Positions 19,801 to 27,836 of a stretch of 64,000 bases of DNA are shown piece after piece. Location: contig CACYWN010000002.1 in the NCBI GenBank assembly GCA_902778105.1, positions 38,922-102,921 on the forward strand. The letters are read 5' to 3'. A program made the translations under genes and the position numbers. The stretch is from an uncultured Bacteroidia bacterium (GTDB lineage Bacteria; Bacteroidota; Bacteroidia; Bacteroidales; UBA932). Position 1 is the stretch's first letter, and every line of letters begins with the position of its first letter. The notes under the pieces are model-generated. The model was not told where the DNA came from and did no database searches. It saw only the letters and a program-made list of their open reading frames with translations.

Positions 19801-20054
19801 GCGGGTTCAACGCCCCTTCCCGTGAGGCAATCTGGTATCGTATGCACAAACTGGCCTATGGCGACGACTGGGAGTATGACTACGAGGAGTTCGTGGCCTA
19901 TGATGCGAAGAATCGCAAGACCTCGGCCAACGCCGCTCCCCGCGGGAATGCGGTGGAGCGCCTGGCCAAGCCGACGCACCCGCCCGTAGTCATTCCGAGA
20001 CGGTGGAATGAACCGGCCCGGGAGCCATCGGGAATGGTGAGGGGTACCCGATAA
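16812..20054 (+). CDS. lipoprotein: Mfa-like, leucine-rich repeats, M64-type metallopeptidase
   Basis: This 1080-residue lipoprotein (lipobox LAAGC, Cys18) has a fimbrillin-like N-terminus (ETRTELSGPDADG, then YWSEGDEVAVWADG). BspA-type leucine-rich repeats follow at ~335-700 (for example ITLPGSLQKVGSFAFSYCPQL). The C-terminal peptidase domain (~750-1040) resembles the M64 'IgA peptidase' family. It has ELVLMGDAFSD and the zinc motif HHEAGGHGFAKLADEY at His903-Tyr917. The spacing is HExxGH, one residue more than classic HExxH. It probably digests host or dietary protein at the cell surface; actual cleavage of IgA is not implied. It is the third gene of the operon, 18 bases after the second. 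Confidence 0.85.
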   Translation: MKHSKFYFVTFLLLAAGCQQIAEEDFLRDECATDAPQRLITAYLEGHDETRTELSGPDADGIYYPYWSEGDEVAVWADGIHVADKYTLADGSGTGKASFKGTLSGSRMVGLYPYSDRTQEGLDGDVLTLELPSTQSYAAGSFGQGAYPMLAVSESDAFTFKNLCAVLKLSLTGEEAVNEILFRAHDSGMPVSGKATVRTDFRTDPELVMSAGGSPEVTLSCGFVPLDKTVPTEFFIVIPAGTYKGGFTVEIKTFTGTVTKSTTADITFLRSQLRAIPAFECVGTGEIDIDNIPYNQIWYADQYNRVFNFSADQFDVPIVSVKYENGWGVITFDGPVTEVGRYAFSNTYLTDVVLPNCVETIRRNAFLNSGIQSFRTPDALKTVEYQAFSGNNLTRIYGKWASEDEKALVMPDGTMVAFANQAVEGSLVVPDGVRSLQDYLFYGNQSIREVILPSGVESIGGYCFYSSSLERITLPGSLQKVGSFAFSYCPQLAGFKGDSPLIMDGRALVSNGSMFAYAGKGMADYVIPEGVTEISSNVFVNWEDLHSLTFPSTLGNLYSGFLSNCPNLEFFYGEGASADHHCLILYGEYLAAATSICPADYRVPDGVQRIFQRVFQGNASIERLTLPDEVYFIHYYAFSDMPNLKSLTLSSGLTQLAGDCFSGSKALEELYLRSYAPPSYAESESDWAKWGADNLVIYVPEGFQDQYKSTSPWSKYADRIQGYVYDDLEKPDYYISADYSQDGEVTVLQQASDGNGIELVLMGDAFSDRQIADGTYDAVMGKMADAFFSEEPYASFRHLFNVRSVKVVSSTEGYEHGGQALGGWFGDGTSVGGNDSRCMEYAQKAVSSEKMDQTLIIVAMNSSRYAGTCYMYYPSGGDYGNGLSVAYFPIGETDEGLAQLVHHEAGGHGFAKLADEYAYENMGTIPQSEIDNREASVPYGWWRNCDFTDDPELVKWHHFLADSRYRFDGLGVFEGGFTYWKGVWRPTENSIMRYNTGGFNAPSREAIWYRMHKLAYGDDWEYDYEEFVAYDAKNRKTSANAAPRGNAVERLAKPTHPPVVIPRRWNEPAREPSGMVRGTR

Positions 20055-20106
20055 GGATCCCTTTCCGGTCAATTTGCATATAGCAATCCTTTATTCCGGC
20101 TTTTCC

Positions 20107-20140
20107 TTGCAGGGGAATTGCCGGAATTTCCTTATATTTG
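20107..20140 (+). promoter_or_regulatory. promoter of the GH2-GH43 gene
   Basis: TATATTTG at 20133-20140 matches the -7 consensus, with TTG at 20107-20109 upstream (23-base spacing, a little long). It lies 24 bases before the ATG, so the glycosidase gene probably has its own promoter rather than read-through from the lipoprotein operon. Confidence 0.6.
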
Positions 20141-20164
20141 AGAAAACTGCATAGCAATAACAGA

Positions 20165-23100
20165 ATGAGATCCAAGACCTTGTTGCTGGCCGCCATCCTA
20201 TTGGCGGTCTTCTCTGCGGGAAAAGCCTCCGCGCAGACTTCTTTCGGGAACAGTTCATTGTTCAATGACGGCTGGACTTTTGTCCGGGGCGACGTCGAAG
20301 GAGCGGAAGCTCCGGTTTTCGACGACTCCAAGTGGATGCGTGTTCAGCTTCCGCACGATTGGTCCGTGAAGGGGACGCTGTCGCCTGACAACGCTTCCTG
20401 CACCGGTTATCTTCCTGCGGGAATCGGCTGGTATCGCAAGCATTTCAATGCCCGCCGTCTGCCCGAAGGGAAGACGTTCATCTATTTCGAGGGTGTATAC
20501 AACCGTTCCTCCGTCTACCTGAACGGACATCTACTCGGGGAGCGCCCCAGTGGCTACGCCTCTTTCCTGTATGACCTGACTCCCTACCTGAACCGTACCG
20601 GGGACAATGTCCTGGCCGTTCGCGTGGACCATAGCCGGATCGCCGATTCCCGTTTCTATACCGGCTCGGGTATCTACCGGAATGTGTGGCTGGTATCTTC
20701 CGGTGAAACGCACTTCGCCCTGTGGGGCGTCGGTTATGCCACCCGCAGTATGAACGCAAAGCAGGCGGTGGTGACAGTGGACACCCAGGTCGAAGGGCCG
20801 ATTCCCGCTTCCGTGAAGCTGGCTTTGACCCTGAAGGATGCCGCCGGCAAGGTGGTCGCCAAATCGACGACGAAGGCCGCGGCGAAGCAGAACGTGGACC
20901 TGAAGGTGAAGGCTCCCCACTGCTGGGACTTGGATGATCCGTACCTGTATACGCTCGAGGCGGTCCTGACCTCCGGAAAGGAGGAACTGGACCGGACCGA
21001 GGTGAAGGTCGGACTGCGCACCCTGGCCTTCGATGCCAATACGGGATTCACCCTCAACGGGGTCAACCGCAAGGTCAAGGGTGTGTGCCTGCACCATGAC
21101 GCCGGTGTCCTCGGCGCGGTGGTCCCGGAGGAAGTATGGGAGAGAAGGCTTCGGAACCTCAAGGCCATCGGTGCCAATGCCATCCGGACGGCCCATAATC
21201 CCCAGACGCCTGTCTTCTATGATGTGTGCGACCGGCTCGGCCTGCTGGTGATGGACGAGGCTTTCGACGAGTGGGAGTACAACAAGAAGAAGTGGGTGGA
21301 AGGCTGGAACCTGGGTACGCCGGCGATGGACGGTACCGCTGATTTCTTCAATGAGTGGGGCGAGCGGGACGTGACCGACATGGTGCGTCGCGACCGGAAC
21401 CATCCGTCCATCTTCCTGTGGAGCATCGGCAACGAGGTGGATTATCCCAACGACCCGTATTCCCATCCCATCCTGGACGGTGGCAACTTCGAGTTCAACC
21501 AGCCGATGTCCGGCGGTTACAAACCCGATGCTCCCGATGCCATGCGGATCGGCGAGATCGCCAAGCGGCTGGCCGCTTGTGTGCGGGCGGCGGATCCTTC
21601 CCGCCCCGTGACAGGTGCCCTGGCGGGGGTGGTGATGTCCAACCAGACAGCCTACCCGGAGGCCGTGGACGTGGTCGGCTACAATTATACGGAAAGCCGT
21701 TATGCCAAGGACCATGCAACTTATCCCGACCGGATCATTTACGGTTCCGAGAACGGATCCGGCTATGATGCCTGGAAAGCCGTACGGGACAATGACTTTA
21801 TCTTCGGACAGTTCATCTGGACCGGTATCGACTACCTGGGTGAGTCCAACGCCTGGCCTTCCCGCGGCTTCTATAGCGGTTTGCTGGATTTTGCCGGCAA
21901 CGTCAAGCCCCGCGGCCGGATGCGCGCTGCGATGTGGTGCGAAGAGCCCGTCTGCTACATCGGCACCTATCCCAAACCGCAGCCTCGTCCCGGCCGCCGC
22001 TGGCCGATGGGCGACAGCAGTGATGCCTGGGATACCTGGAACTATGAGGACGGACAGATGATCCGCGTCGTCTGTTACACCAATGCGGCCAAGGCCCGGC
22101 TGCTGCTCGACGGGAAGGAAGTGGGCGAAATGACCCCCTTCAACGACGCCACCGGCATTATCGGCTGGGACGTCCCCTACAAGGCCGGAGTCCTGAAGGC
22201 GGAAGGCTTTGACGCTTCCGGCAAGAAAGTGTCCGAGTACGAGATCCGTCCTGCCCAGCGTCCGGCGGCCCTGAAGGCGGTTGCGGACCGGAATGAACTG
22301 GATGCCGGCGGCCTGGTCCACGTTGCCGTCGAGGTGGTGGATGACAATGGCAATTTCGTCCCGCTCGGGGACAACGAGATCACCTGTACGGTGGAAGGCC
22401 CCGCCCAGCTGCTGGGCCTGGAATCCGCCAACAACACGGACATGGGCAACTGGAACGACAATGTCCAGCGGGCCTATCGCGGCCGTCTGCTGGCCTATGT
22501 CAAGACGGGCGCCAATCCCGGAAAGGTCAAGGTGCGTTTTTCGACCCCGTACATCAAGGGTGCTGAAGTGGAGCTTGTAACCCATAAGTATGCCAAGACC
22601 GAAGAGATCCGGTTGAGCGATCCGTTCATCCTGGCCGACAAGGCTTCCGGCATGTACTATATGACCGGAACCGGCGGCATGCTGTGGAAGAGCCCCGACC
22701 TCAAGGTGTGGGACGGCCCGTTCCAGGTGGCCCGGACCGATCCGGATTCCTGGATGGGTCCGCGTCCGATGATCTGGGCTGCGGAAATCCACGAGCATAA
22801 CGGAAAGTATTACTATTTCGCCACGTTCACGAACCAGGCCGAGATCATCCAGTCCTACCGTGGCAACGACATCAACCGCCGCGCCTGCCACGTCCTGGTC
22901 GGCGACAGCCCGGAAGGGCCTTTCTATCCGATGAAGGACGAGACCTACCTGCCGGCTGACCAACCTACCCTGGACGCCACCCTCTGGTTTGAAGACGGAA
23001 AACCGTATCTGATCTTCTGCCACGAATGGCTGCAGAACTGGAACGGTACGGTGGAGGCGATTCCGCTCAAGCCGGACTTCTCCGGAACCTATCCGGAAGG

Positions 23101-23494
23101 CCGGAAGCTCCTGTTCCGGGCGTTCGACGCTCCTTGGAGCAAGGAAAAGTATGAGGATGGCACCATCGGCCCGAACAAGGTCACGGACGGCCCTTACGCC
23201 TTCCGGACGGGAACCGGCAAACTGGGCATGATCTGGACCAGCTGGGTGTACAATGACTACACGCAGGGTGTCGCCTATTCCACGAGCGGAAAGCTCGAGG
23301 GACCTTGGGTTCAAGAGAAGGATCCCATCACGCCTCCCAATTATGGGCACGGCATGATCTTCACGACCTTCGACGGCAAGCGCATCCTGTGCTGCCACTC
23401 CCACCGTCCTGCCGACTTCATGCGGATTCCCGCCTACTTCCTGGTGGACGATTCCGGCGACAAACTGAAGGTGCTCGGGCGTTACTACCCGTAG
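20165..23494 (+). CDS. secreted GH2-GH43 fusion glycosidase
   Basis: The protein has 1109 residues with a cleavable signal peptide (FSAGKASAQ). Residues ~25-800 are a glycoside hydrolase family 2 protein of the beta-galactosidase type: sugar-binding segment NDGWTFVRGDVEG, acid/base Glu424 in SIGNEVDY, and nucleophile Glu529 in YGSENGSG. Residues ~815-1109 form a GH43 five-bladed propeller: catalytic Asp819 in LSDPFILADK, DATLWFEDGKPYLIF, and VTDGPYAF. The usual GH43 acid Glu position (EGP) here reads Asp1008 (DGP), which I believe occurs in some subfamilies. Together they could remove galactose and arabinose or xylose from a plant or host glycan. It meets a convergent gene after 3 bases. Confidence 0.88.
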   Translation: MRSKTLLLAAILLAVFSAGKASAQTSFGNSSLFNDGWTFVRGDVEGAEAPVFDDSKWMRVQLPHDWSVKGTLSPDNASCTGYLPAGIGWYRKHFNARRLPEGKTFIYFEGVYNRSSVYLNGHLLGERPSGYASFLYDLTPYLNRTGDNVLAVRVDHSRIADSRFYTGSGIYRNVWLVSSGETHFALWGVGYATRSMNAKQAVVTVDTQVEGPIPASVKLALTLKDAAGKVVAKSTTKAAAKQNVDLKVKAPHCWDLDDPYLYTLEAVLTSGKEELDRTEVKVGLRTLAFDANTGFTLNGVNRKVKGVCLHHDAGVLGAVVPEEVWERRLRNLKAIGANAIRTAHNPQTPVFYDVCDRLGLLVMDEAFDEWEYNKKKWVEGWNLGTPAMDGTADFFNEWGERDVTDMVRRDRNHPSIFLWSIGNEVDYPNDPYSHPILDGGNFEFNQPMSGGYKPDAPDAMRIGEIAKRLAACVRAADPSRPVTGALAGVVMSNQTAYPEAVDVVGYNYTESRYAKDHATYPDRIIYGSENGSGYDAWKAVRDNDFIFGQFIWTGIDYLGESNAWPSRGFYSGLLDFAGNVKPRGRMRAAMWCEEPVCYIGTYPKPQPRPGRRWPMGDSSDAWDTWNYEDGQMIRVVCYTNAAKARLLLDGKEVGEMTPFNDATGIIGWDVPYKAGVLKAEGFDASGKKVSEYEIRPAQRPAALKAVADRNELDAGGLVHVAVEVVDDNGNFVPLGDNEITCTVEGPAQLLGLESANNTDMGNWNDNVQRAYRGRLLAYVKTGANPGKVKVRFSTPYIKGAEVELVTHKYAKTEEIRLSDPFILADKASGMYYMTGTGGMLWKSPDLKVWDGPFQVARTDPDSWMGPRPMIWAAEIHEHNGKYYYFATFTNQAEIIQSYRGNDINRRACHVLVGDSPEGPFYPMKDETYLPADQPTLDATLWFEDGKPYLIFCHEWLQNWNGTVEAIPLKPDFSGTYPEGRKLLFRAFDAPWSKEKYEDGTIGPNKVTDGPYAFRTGTGKLGMIWTSWVYNDYTQGVAYSTSGKLEGPWVQEKDPITPPNYGHGMIFTTFDGKRILCCHSHRPADFMRIPAYFLVDDSGDKLKVLGRYYP

Positions 23495-23497
23495 TCG

Positions 23498-26344
23498 TCA
23501 GAGAACGGTCCATCCCTTGTCGGTGGCCGACTGGAGTTCCCCGTCCGTGAGTTTTCCCTTGTTCTCCGAACCCAGGGTCACGGTGCGGGGAACTTCCGTC
23601 TGTGCCAGGCCGTCCAGGATGTTGAGAAGGGATTCGCGGGAGAGGGCGGTACAGTCAGACACGTCGAAGGAGATGCCGATTCCCCGGAAGCCGCCGAAAT
23701 CCGTGAGCCGCTGCTGACCGTTAAGTACGTTCGTTGCCGCGGTGAGGGACGACGCTTCGATGGCCGGCAAGTTGCGCAGCGCACCCCTTCCGTAGTAGCA
23801 TTCAAAACATTCGGTGAGCGAGGTGGCCCCGCTGAAATCGATGGAGGGAAGGCTTGTCAGGGCGTAGCAGTTCCGGAAAAAGGCATACCAGCTGGTCGCT
23901 TGGGGGAAGGAGATGTCCCTGACGAGGGACAGTTTCTGGCAACCGTCGAAAATCTGGCTTACCGACGTGGCGTTGGGTGCGTTCAGGGCAGGGGATTCCA
24001 CCAGTGCGGAACAGCCGAGGAAGATCGAGGAACCGGATATCATCGAACTGACATCCAGCGAGGCTACCCGCCGGAGGGACGTACAGCCGCTGAACATGTT
24101 CTCGAAGTTGGTGCAGGAGGAGGTGGTGATGTCCGTCCCGATCTCCTGCAGGGCCGTGCATCCTTCGAACATATGATAGCAGGACTTCATCGAACTCCAG
24201 TTCCAGTCGGGAACGGAAGCCAGGCGCGTGCATCCGGCAAACATATAATGATGGGAGGATGCTTTTACAAAGTTGAAAGCGGGTATTTCCACCAGGGAAG
24301 TACAGCTATGGAACATCCGGTCGAAGTCGGTTCCGGAGGATGTGTCGAAGCCGTCCACCCGGACTAGCCGCGAGCAGCCGGAGAACATCTCGGAGAAGTT
24401 GCTGACTTTCTCCGTCCGGTAGGGCCACGTCTCCGTCAGGGATGTGCAGGAGAAGAACATCGCATGCATGTTCGTAGCGGACGATGTGTCCAGTTCCGGG
24501 CAGGCGGTCAGTGCCTTGCAGCCTGAGAACGTCGCATAAAAAGTCGTTCCCCGCCGGGTGTCCAGCAGCGGAAGCCCTTCCAGGAGGACGCAGTTCTGGA
24601 ACATCTCCCGGAACACAGTCCCTGCCGCCGTGTTAAGGAGCGGAATGCCCCGGAGGCTGGAACAGCCGGAGAACATGGCGGTGAAGTTCGTCCCCCTGCC
24701 TGTGTCTATGGGGTATACTTCCTGCAGGGAGGTACAGTTGCTGAAGGCGGCGTTGAAGTCGGTTCCGGCCGAGGTGACGAGGGCCGGGATTTCCCGGAGT
24801 GACGTGCATCCTTTGCAGAAGGAAGAAAAATCCTTTCCCTTGGGCATTTCATAGGCTTGTAGTTCCTGTAGGGAGGAGCAGCCGTTGAACATGGAGGAGA
24901 AGTCCGTGCCCTTGGCCAGGATGAGATCCGGGGCTGTGGTCAGGCTGGCACATCCGTTGAACATCGATGTGAACGCAGTCCCTGACCCCGTGTCCATCCG
25001 TGGGACGGAACGGAGTTTCCGGCATCCGAAGAACATCGAGGAAAAATCGGTGCAGGGTTTGGTGTCGAGTTCATCCGGAAGGTCTGTCAGCGACGAGCAG
25101 TTGTAGAAGGCCCATGACCATGTTGTCACTTTCCCGGAAGGAATCTTGCAGTAGATGCCGGTAAGGCCTGAACATCCTTGGAACATCCGTTGGAAAGTCG
25201 TGCGGGTGGCGAGAATGTCCGGCAACCGGGTGACGGTTTTCAACTGGGCGTTCCGGGCGAAGGAATAGGAATGCCGGGCGTTGGTCAGTTCGGGTACCAG
25301 GACGCTGAAGGTCCCGTCCTCATTCACGGGAACATCGCAGATTTTGTAGATGGTGGTTCCGCTGACAACCCCTTTGAAGTAATAGACGCTGAAGTTTCCG
25401 CTGGCCGTTCCCTCAAAGAGATACATGCTCCGGCAGCCCGTCCCGAGGGTCAGGATCTGCCCGGCCTTCAGTTCCAAGCCTTCCAAAGGGATGGTATAAG
25501 TGAAATCCACTCCGCTGAAAGTCAGTCTGATGGTGATGACGGCTCCGGCGGGAAGGACCTGCGGAACAAGCATCAGGGTGCATTCCGTTCCGGCATAGCC
25601 GGACTCCGCCGTCACACCGGTCTTGTCTTCCGACAGGATGGTATAGTCCGCCGTCCGGTCCGCCAGTTCCCAGGTCCCGGTCCAGGGGTCCAGGAATCCT
25701 TCCGCCACAACGCCGCTGAGGGTGACTGAATGGACGGTGCAGTTCGGGAAAACGGTGCCGGGAACGATCTGGAGACCGGCCAGTGCATGGGAGAACACCA
25801 GGGGAGTGGGTCCCTTGTCCAGACGCCCCATCTCCGGGGAGATGGCGGTTACGAGGTCCGGTTGCAGGGTAATGTCGTCCGGAGCCGCATAGTGGAGGAG
25901 ACCTCCGTCCGTCCATGAAAGACCGGCACCACCGTCCGGTGCCCAGCAAAAGAACCGGTTCCCGGCGTCCTTGGGAAGATTGAAGTATTGAAGGTCACCT
26001 ACTTCGTACAGGTCGTCACCGGAAGGTGTGGCCCGTCCTGACCAGCCCTCGTCGGACCGGTAGGAAAAGCCGTCATACATTCCGCTGACCGGCGTCCCCT
26101 TTGTGGCAGCTTCCGCTTCGGGAAAACCGTCTGCGGACATCGGGCGGAGGAAGGCTTCGACGGTAATCGTCTTGCCCCCGGAGGTTGTGGCGGACAATTC
26201 CGTCGCGGTCGATCGGGTGGCGGAGACGGGGGACAGGGTCGCCGAGAAGGTGAGCCGGTCCGGCTCCCGAGGCTCCAGGAAGGCTTCTTCCGCCGTGCAG
26301 GAAGCCAGGACGGTCATGATGGAAAGGAAAGCAGTACGTTTCAT
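23498..26344 (-). CDS. fimbrillin-like lipoprotein with ~19 BspA/DUF285-type repeats
   Basis: This 948-residue lipoprotein (lipobox VLASC, Cys16) has a fimbrillin-like N-terminal half (LTFSATLSPVSATRS, then LVFSHALAGLQI). Residues ~380-830 hold about 19 repeats of ~24 residues with the core MFxGCxSL, the DUF285/BspA-like leucine-rich type. The repeats would form a long solenoid on the surface, and adhesion is the usual inferred role for such proteins. It is the last gene of an operon that begins with a 61-residue peptide gene (27586) and an Mfa-like lipoprotein (27404). Confidence 0.8.
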   Translation of the reverse strand: MKRTAFLSIMTVLASCTAEEAFLEPREPDRLTFSATLSPVSATRSTATELSATTSGGKTITVEAFLRPMSADGFPEAEAATKGTPVSGMYDGFSYRSDEGWSGRATPSGDDLYEVGDLQYFNLPKDAGNRFFCWAPDGGAGLSWTDGGLLHYAAPDDITLQPDLVTAISPEMGRLDKGPTPLVFSHALAGLQIVPGTVFPNCTVHSVTLSGVVAEGFLDPWTGTWELADRTADYTILSEDKTGVTAESGYAGTECTLMLVPQVLPAGAVITIRLTFSGVDFTYTIPLEGLELKAGQILTLGTGCRSMYLFEGTASGNFSVYYFKGVVSGTTIYKICDVPVNEDGTFSVLVPELTNARHSYSFARNAQLKTVTRLPDILATRTTFQRMFQGCSGLTGIYCKIPSGKVTTWSWAFYNCSSLTDLPDELDTKPCTDFSSMFFGCRKLRSVPRMDTGSGTAFTSMFNGCASLTTAPDLILAKGTDFSSMFNGCSSLQELQAYEMPKGKDFSSFCKGCTSLREIPALVTSAGTDFNAAFSNCTSLQEVYPIDTGRGTNFTAMFSGCSSLRGIPLLNTAAGTVFREMFQNCVLLEGLPLLDTRRGTTFYATFSGCKALTACPELDTSSATNMHAMFFSCTSLTETWPYRTEKVSNFSEMFSGCSRLVRVDGFDTSSGTDFDRMFHSCTSLVEIPAFNFVKASSHHYMFAGCTRLASVPDWNWSSMKSCYHMFEGCTALQEIGTDITTSSCTNFENMFSGCTSLRRVASLDVSSMISGSSIFLGCSALVESPALNAPNATSVSQIFDGCQKLSLVRDISFPQATSWYAFFRNCYALTSLPSIDFSGATSLTECFECYYGRGALRNLPAIEASSLTAATNVLNGQQRLTDFGGFRGIGISFDVSDCTALSRESLLNILDGLAQTEVPRTVTLGSENKGKLTDGELQSATDKGWTVL
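23880..25200 (-). repeat. ~19 in-frame DUF285-type repeats, ~72 bp period
   Basis: On the coding strand, units of about 24 codons carry MF[SFNQ]GC[ST]SL-like cores, from FQRMFQGCSGL to YAFFRNCYAL. The period is near 69-72 bp with few indels. Such an array can change repeat number by slippage or recombination. Confidence 0.75.
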
Positions 26345-26357
26345 AAATATGGATTCA

Positions 26358-27404
26358 TTATCGGTTGAACGGACTTTCCGCTTCTCTTTCCGCCTGCTCT
26401 TCGGACCAGGGAATGAAGCGGTCGATGGTGAAGGTTATGTCCGGCGCTCCCGGCATCACGATGCCGGAAATCCGGGCTTTCGTGCCGGCCGGGATGGTAA
26501 GGGGATTCCCATCCTTTTTGTTGAGGATCAAGGTCTTCGTTCCGAATACCGTGTCAAAGATGACCCTTAGCCCACTCAGTTCCAGCGGAAGGCAGAGCAG
26601 GGTGAAGGTGACCGGATGGTCGCGGGTCAGGGTCTGGTCCATGGGAACGGTGATAGCGGCCGATCCTTCTCCGACTACGACCGTGGAATGGTCCGTCAGG
26701 CTGCCGGTTCCGGTATCCTGCTCCATTCTCAAGGAAAAGGTGCCCGATACCGAACCTCCGGCGGATTCGAGCCGGCATCCGGCCAGGTAGACAGGATTCT
26801 TGTCTTCCAGGGACAAGGTGAATTCCAGCGCCGTGAACGCCGGTTGGAAGACCAGGTGGACGTCGGATTGTTCTTCGACGTCTTTTGCTGCGGCGAGCAG
26901 GATGATTCTGTCCGCGGATGGGACGCCGGTCCCGTCGTTCCAGACCAGCGTTTGGGTAGATGGAATTGCGCCGGAATAGACATCGTATTCCAGCGATGTC
27001 CTTTCCACGAGGGAAGGGGAGGGGTAGACCGCGTAAAAGTCGTGGTTCCCTGTTCCCCAGGCCAGTCCCTTGTCCCCGCTGCGCTCGATGGAAGCGTGGT
27101 TGGCCTCGTTGCCGGAATGGACGGAAGAAATCCGGTAATCGGCTTCAGGAGTCCCTTGTCCGTCTGCGGGGAGGGCTTGCCGGGAGCAGATGCGGATCAG
27201 GTCACCGCGTTGCCAGTCGATCCGTTCGATTCCGTCCGATGCGGTTTCTCCGGAGAACGAAGCCCGGGTGAAAGGGTTGCCCCCGCGGGTATCGACGGTG
27301 AAATGGACCATCCCGTCGCGGAACAGTCCTGCCTTCCCGCAGGAAGAAAGGAGAAGGGCGGCCCAGCAGACGGCGGCCGCACGCAGGAAAAAGGTTTGGT
27401 TCAT
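26358..27404 (-). CDS. Mfa/fimbrillin-like lipoprotein
   Basis: The protein has 348 residues with a lipobox (LLLSSC, Cys22). It looks like the fimbrillin-A/Mfa-like fold of Bacteroidales surface fibres: NPFTRASFSG, IDWQRGDLIRICS, HDFYAVYPSPS and HLVFQPAFTALEFTLSL are typical positions. The ATG at 27404 overlaps the stop of the upstream 61-residue gene by ATGA, and the frame upstream of it is not coding. With the next gene it likely forms a surface-fibre or adhesin set. Confidence 0.75.
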   Translation of the reverse strand: MNQTFFLRAAAVCWAALLLSSCGKAGLFRDGMVHFTVDTRGGNPFTRASFSGETASDGIERIDWQRGDLIRICSRQALPADGQGTPEADYRISSVHSGNEANHASIERSGDKGLAWGTGNHDFYAVYPSPSLVERTSLEYDVYSGAIPSTQTLVWNDGTGVPSADRIILLAAAKDVEEQSDVHLVFQPAFTALEFTLSLEDKNPVYLAGCRLESAGGSVSGTFSLRMEQDTGTGSLTDHSTVVVGEGSAAITVPMDQTLTRDHPVTFTLLCLPLELSGLRVIFDTVFGTKTLILNKKDGNPLTIPAGTKARISGIVMPGAPDITFTIDRFIPWSEEQAEREAESPFNR

Positions 27405-27586
27405 AAGGTTTCCTCCCATTGAAAATCGAAGGGGTTCCCTTCGGCAGTAAAATCGTAATCTTCCGTCTGGATTCCCGCGGACTCCACTTCCACGTCGGTG
27501 GCGATGTCCGATCCGGCGCAGAAACTGCGTTCCAGGACCAGGGTTACTTCGGAAAGGATCGCGGGTGCGATGTATTTCATATCCAT
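27401..27586 (-). CDS. small peptide gene opening a fimbrillin-like operon
   Basis: This gene encodes 61 residues, starting MDMKYIAPAILSEVTLVLER and ending in an acidic tail (FQWEETL). There is no signal peptide. Its stop overlaps the next ATG (ATGA) and a strong promoter lies 89 bases upstream, so translation is likely. It resembles the 44-residue gene at 49594-49728, which sits in the same position before another fimbrillin-like lipoprotein. Both have Y[IL]APA[IL] near the start and a single Cys about 17 residues later. Function is unknown. Confidence 0.65.
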   Translation of the reverse strand: MDMKYIAPAILSEVTLVLERSFCAGSDIATDVEVESAGIQTEDYDFTAEGNPFDFQWEETL

Positions 27587-27674
27587 GGCTGCTGATGGAC
27601 CAGTCGGCCCCGGGAAGGATGTCCGGTCCCGATTCCCTTCCCGGAAGCCAGGGTGGCACATGGGATCGGACGTG

Positions 27675-27705
27675 CAAACTTAGGAAGCCGCCTGCGTCGG
27701 GGCAA
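27675..27705 (-). promoter_or_regulatory. promoter of the 27.6-23.5 kb fimbrillin-like operon
   Basis: Read on the minus strand, TAAGTTTG (27675-27682) follows TTG (27703-27705) with exactly 20 bases between, an almost ideal Bacteroidetes promoter. The 5' leader would be roughly 80 bases. Confidence 0.7.
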
Positions 27706-27812
27706 GATACGTACGTAGACGTTTTTCGGTTTCTTGCCCGGATTGACGGTTTCTTGCTGTCGTTTTTTCCGTTTCTTACGGTCCGTAAGAATTTTGCTTG
27801 TCGATTTATGCT

Positions 27813-27820
27813 TATATTTG
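27813..27820 (+). promoter_or_regulatory. -7 box of the mscS-type gene
   Basis: TATATTTG lies 16 bases before the ATG at 27837. A TTTG occurs at 27793-27796, 16 bases upstream of the box, slightly closer than usual. Confidence 0.6.
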
Positions 27821-27836
27821 CATGGATTAACGACAT

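Noticed and set aside
20531-23404. 957-codon antisense frame over the GH2-GH43 gene
   Set aside because: The sense frame has two catalytic domains and a signal peptide; the antisense protein has no recognisable fold.
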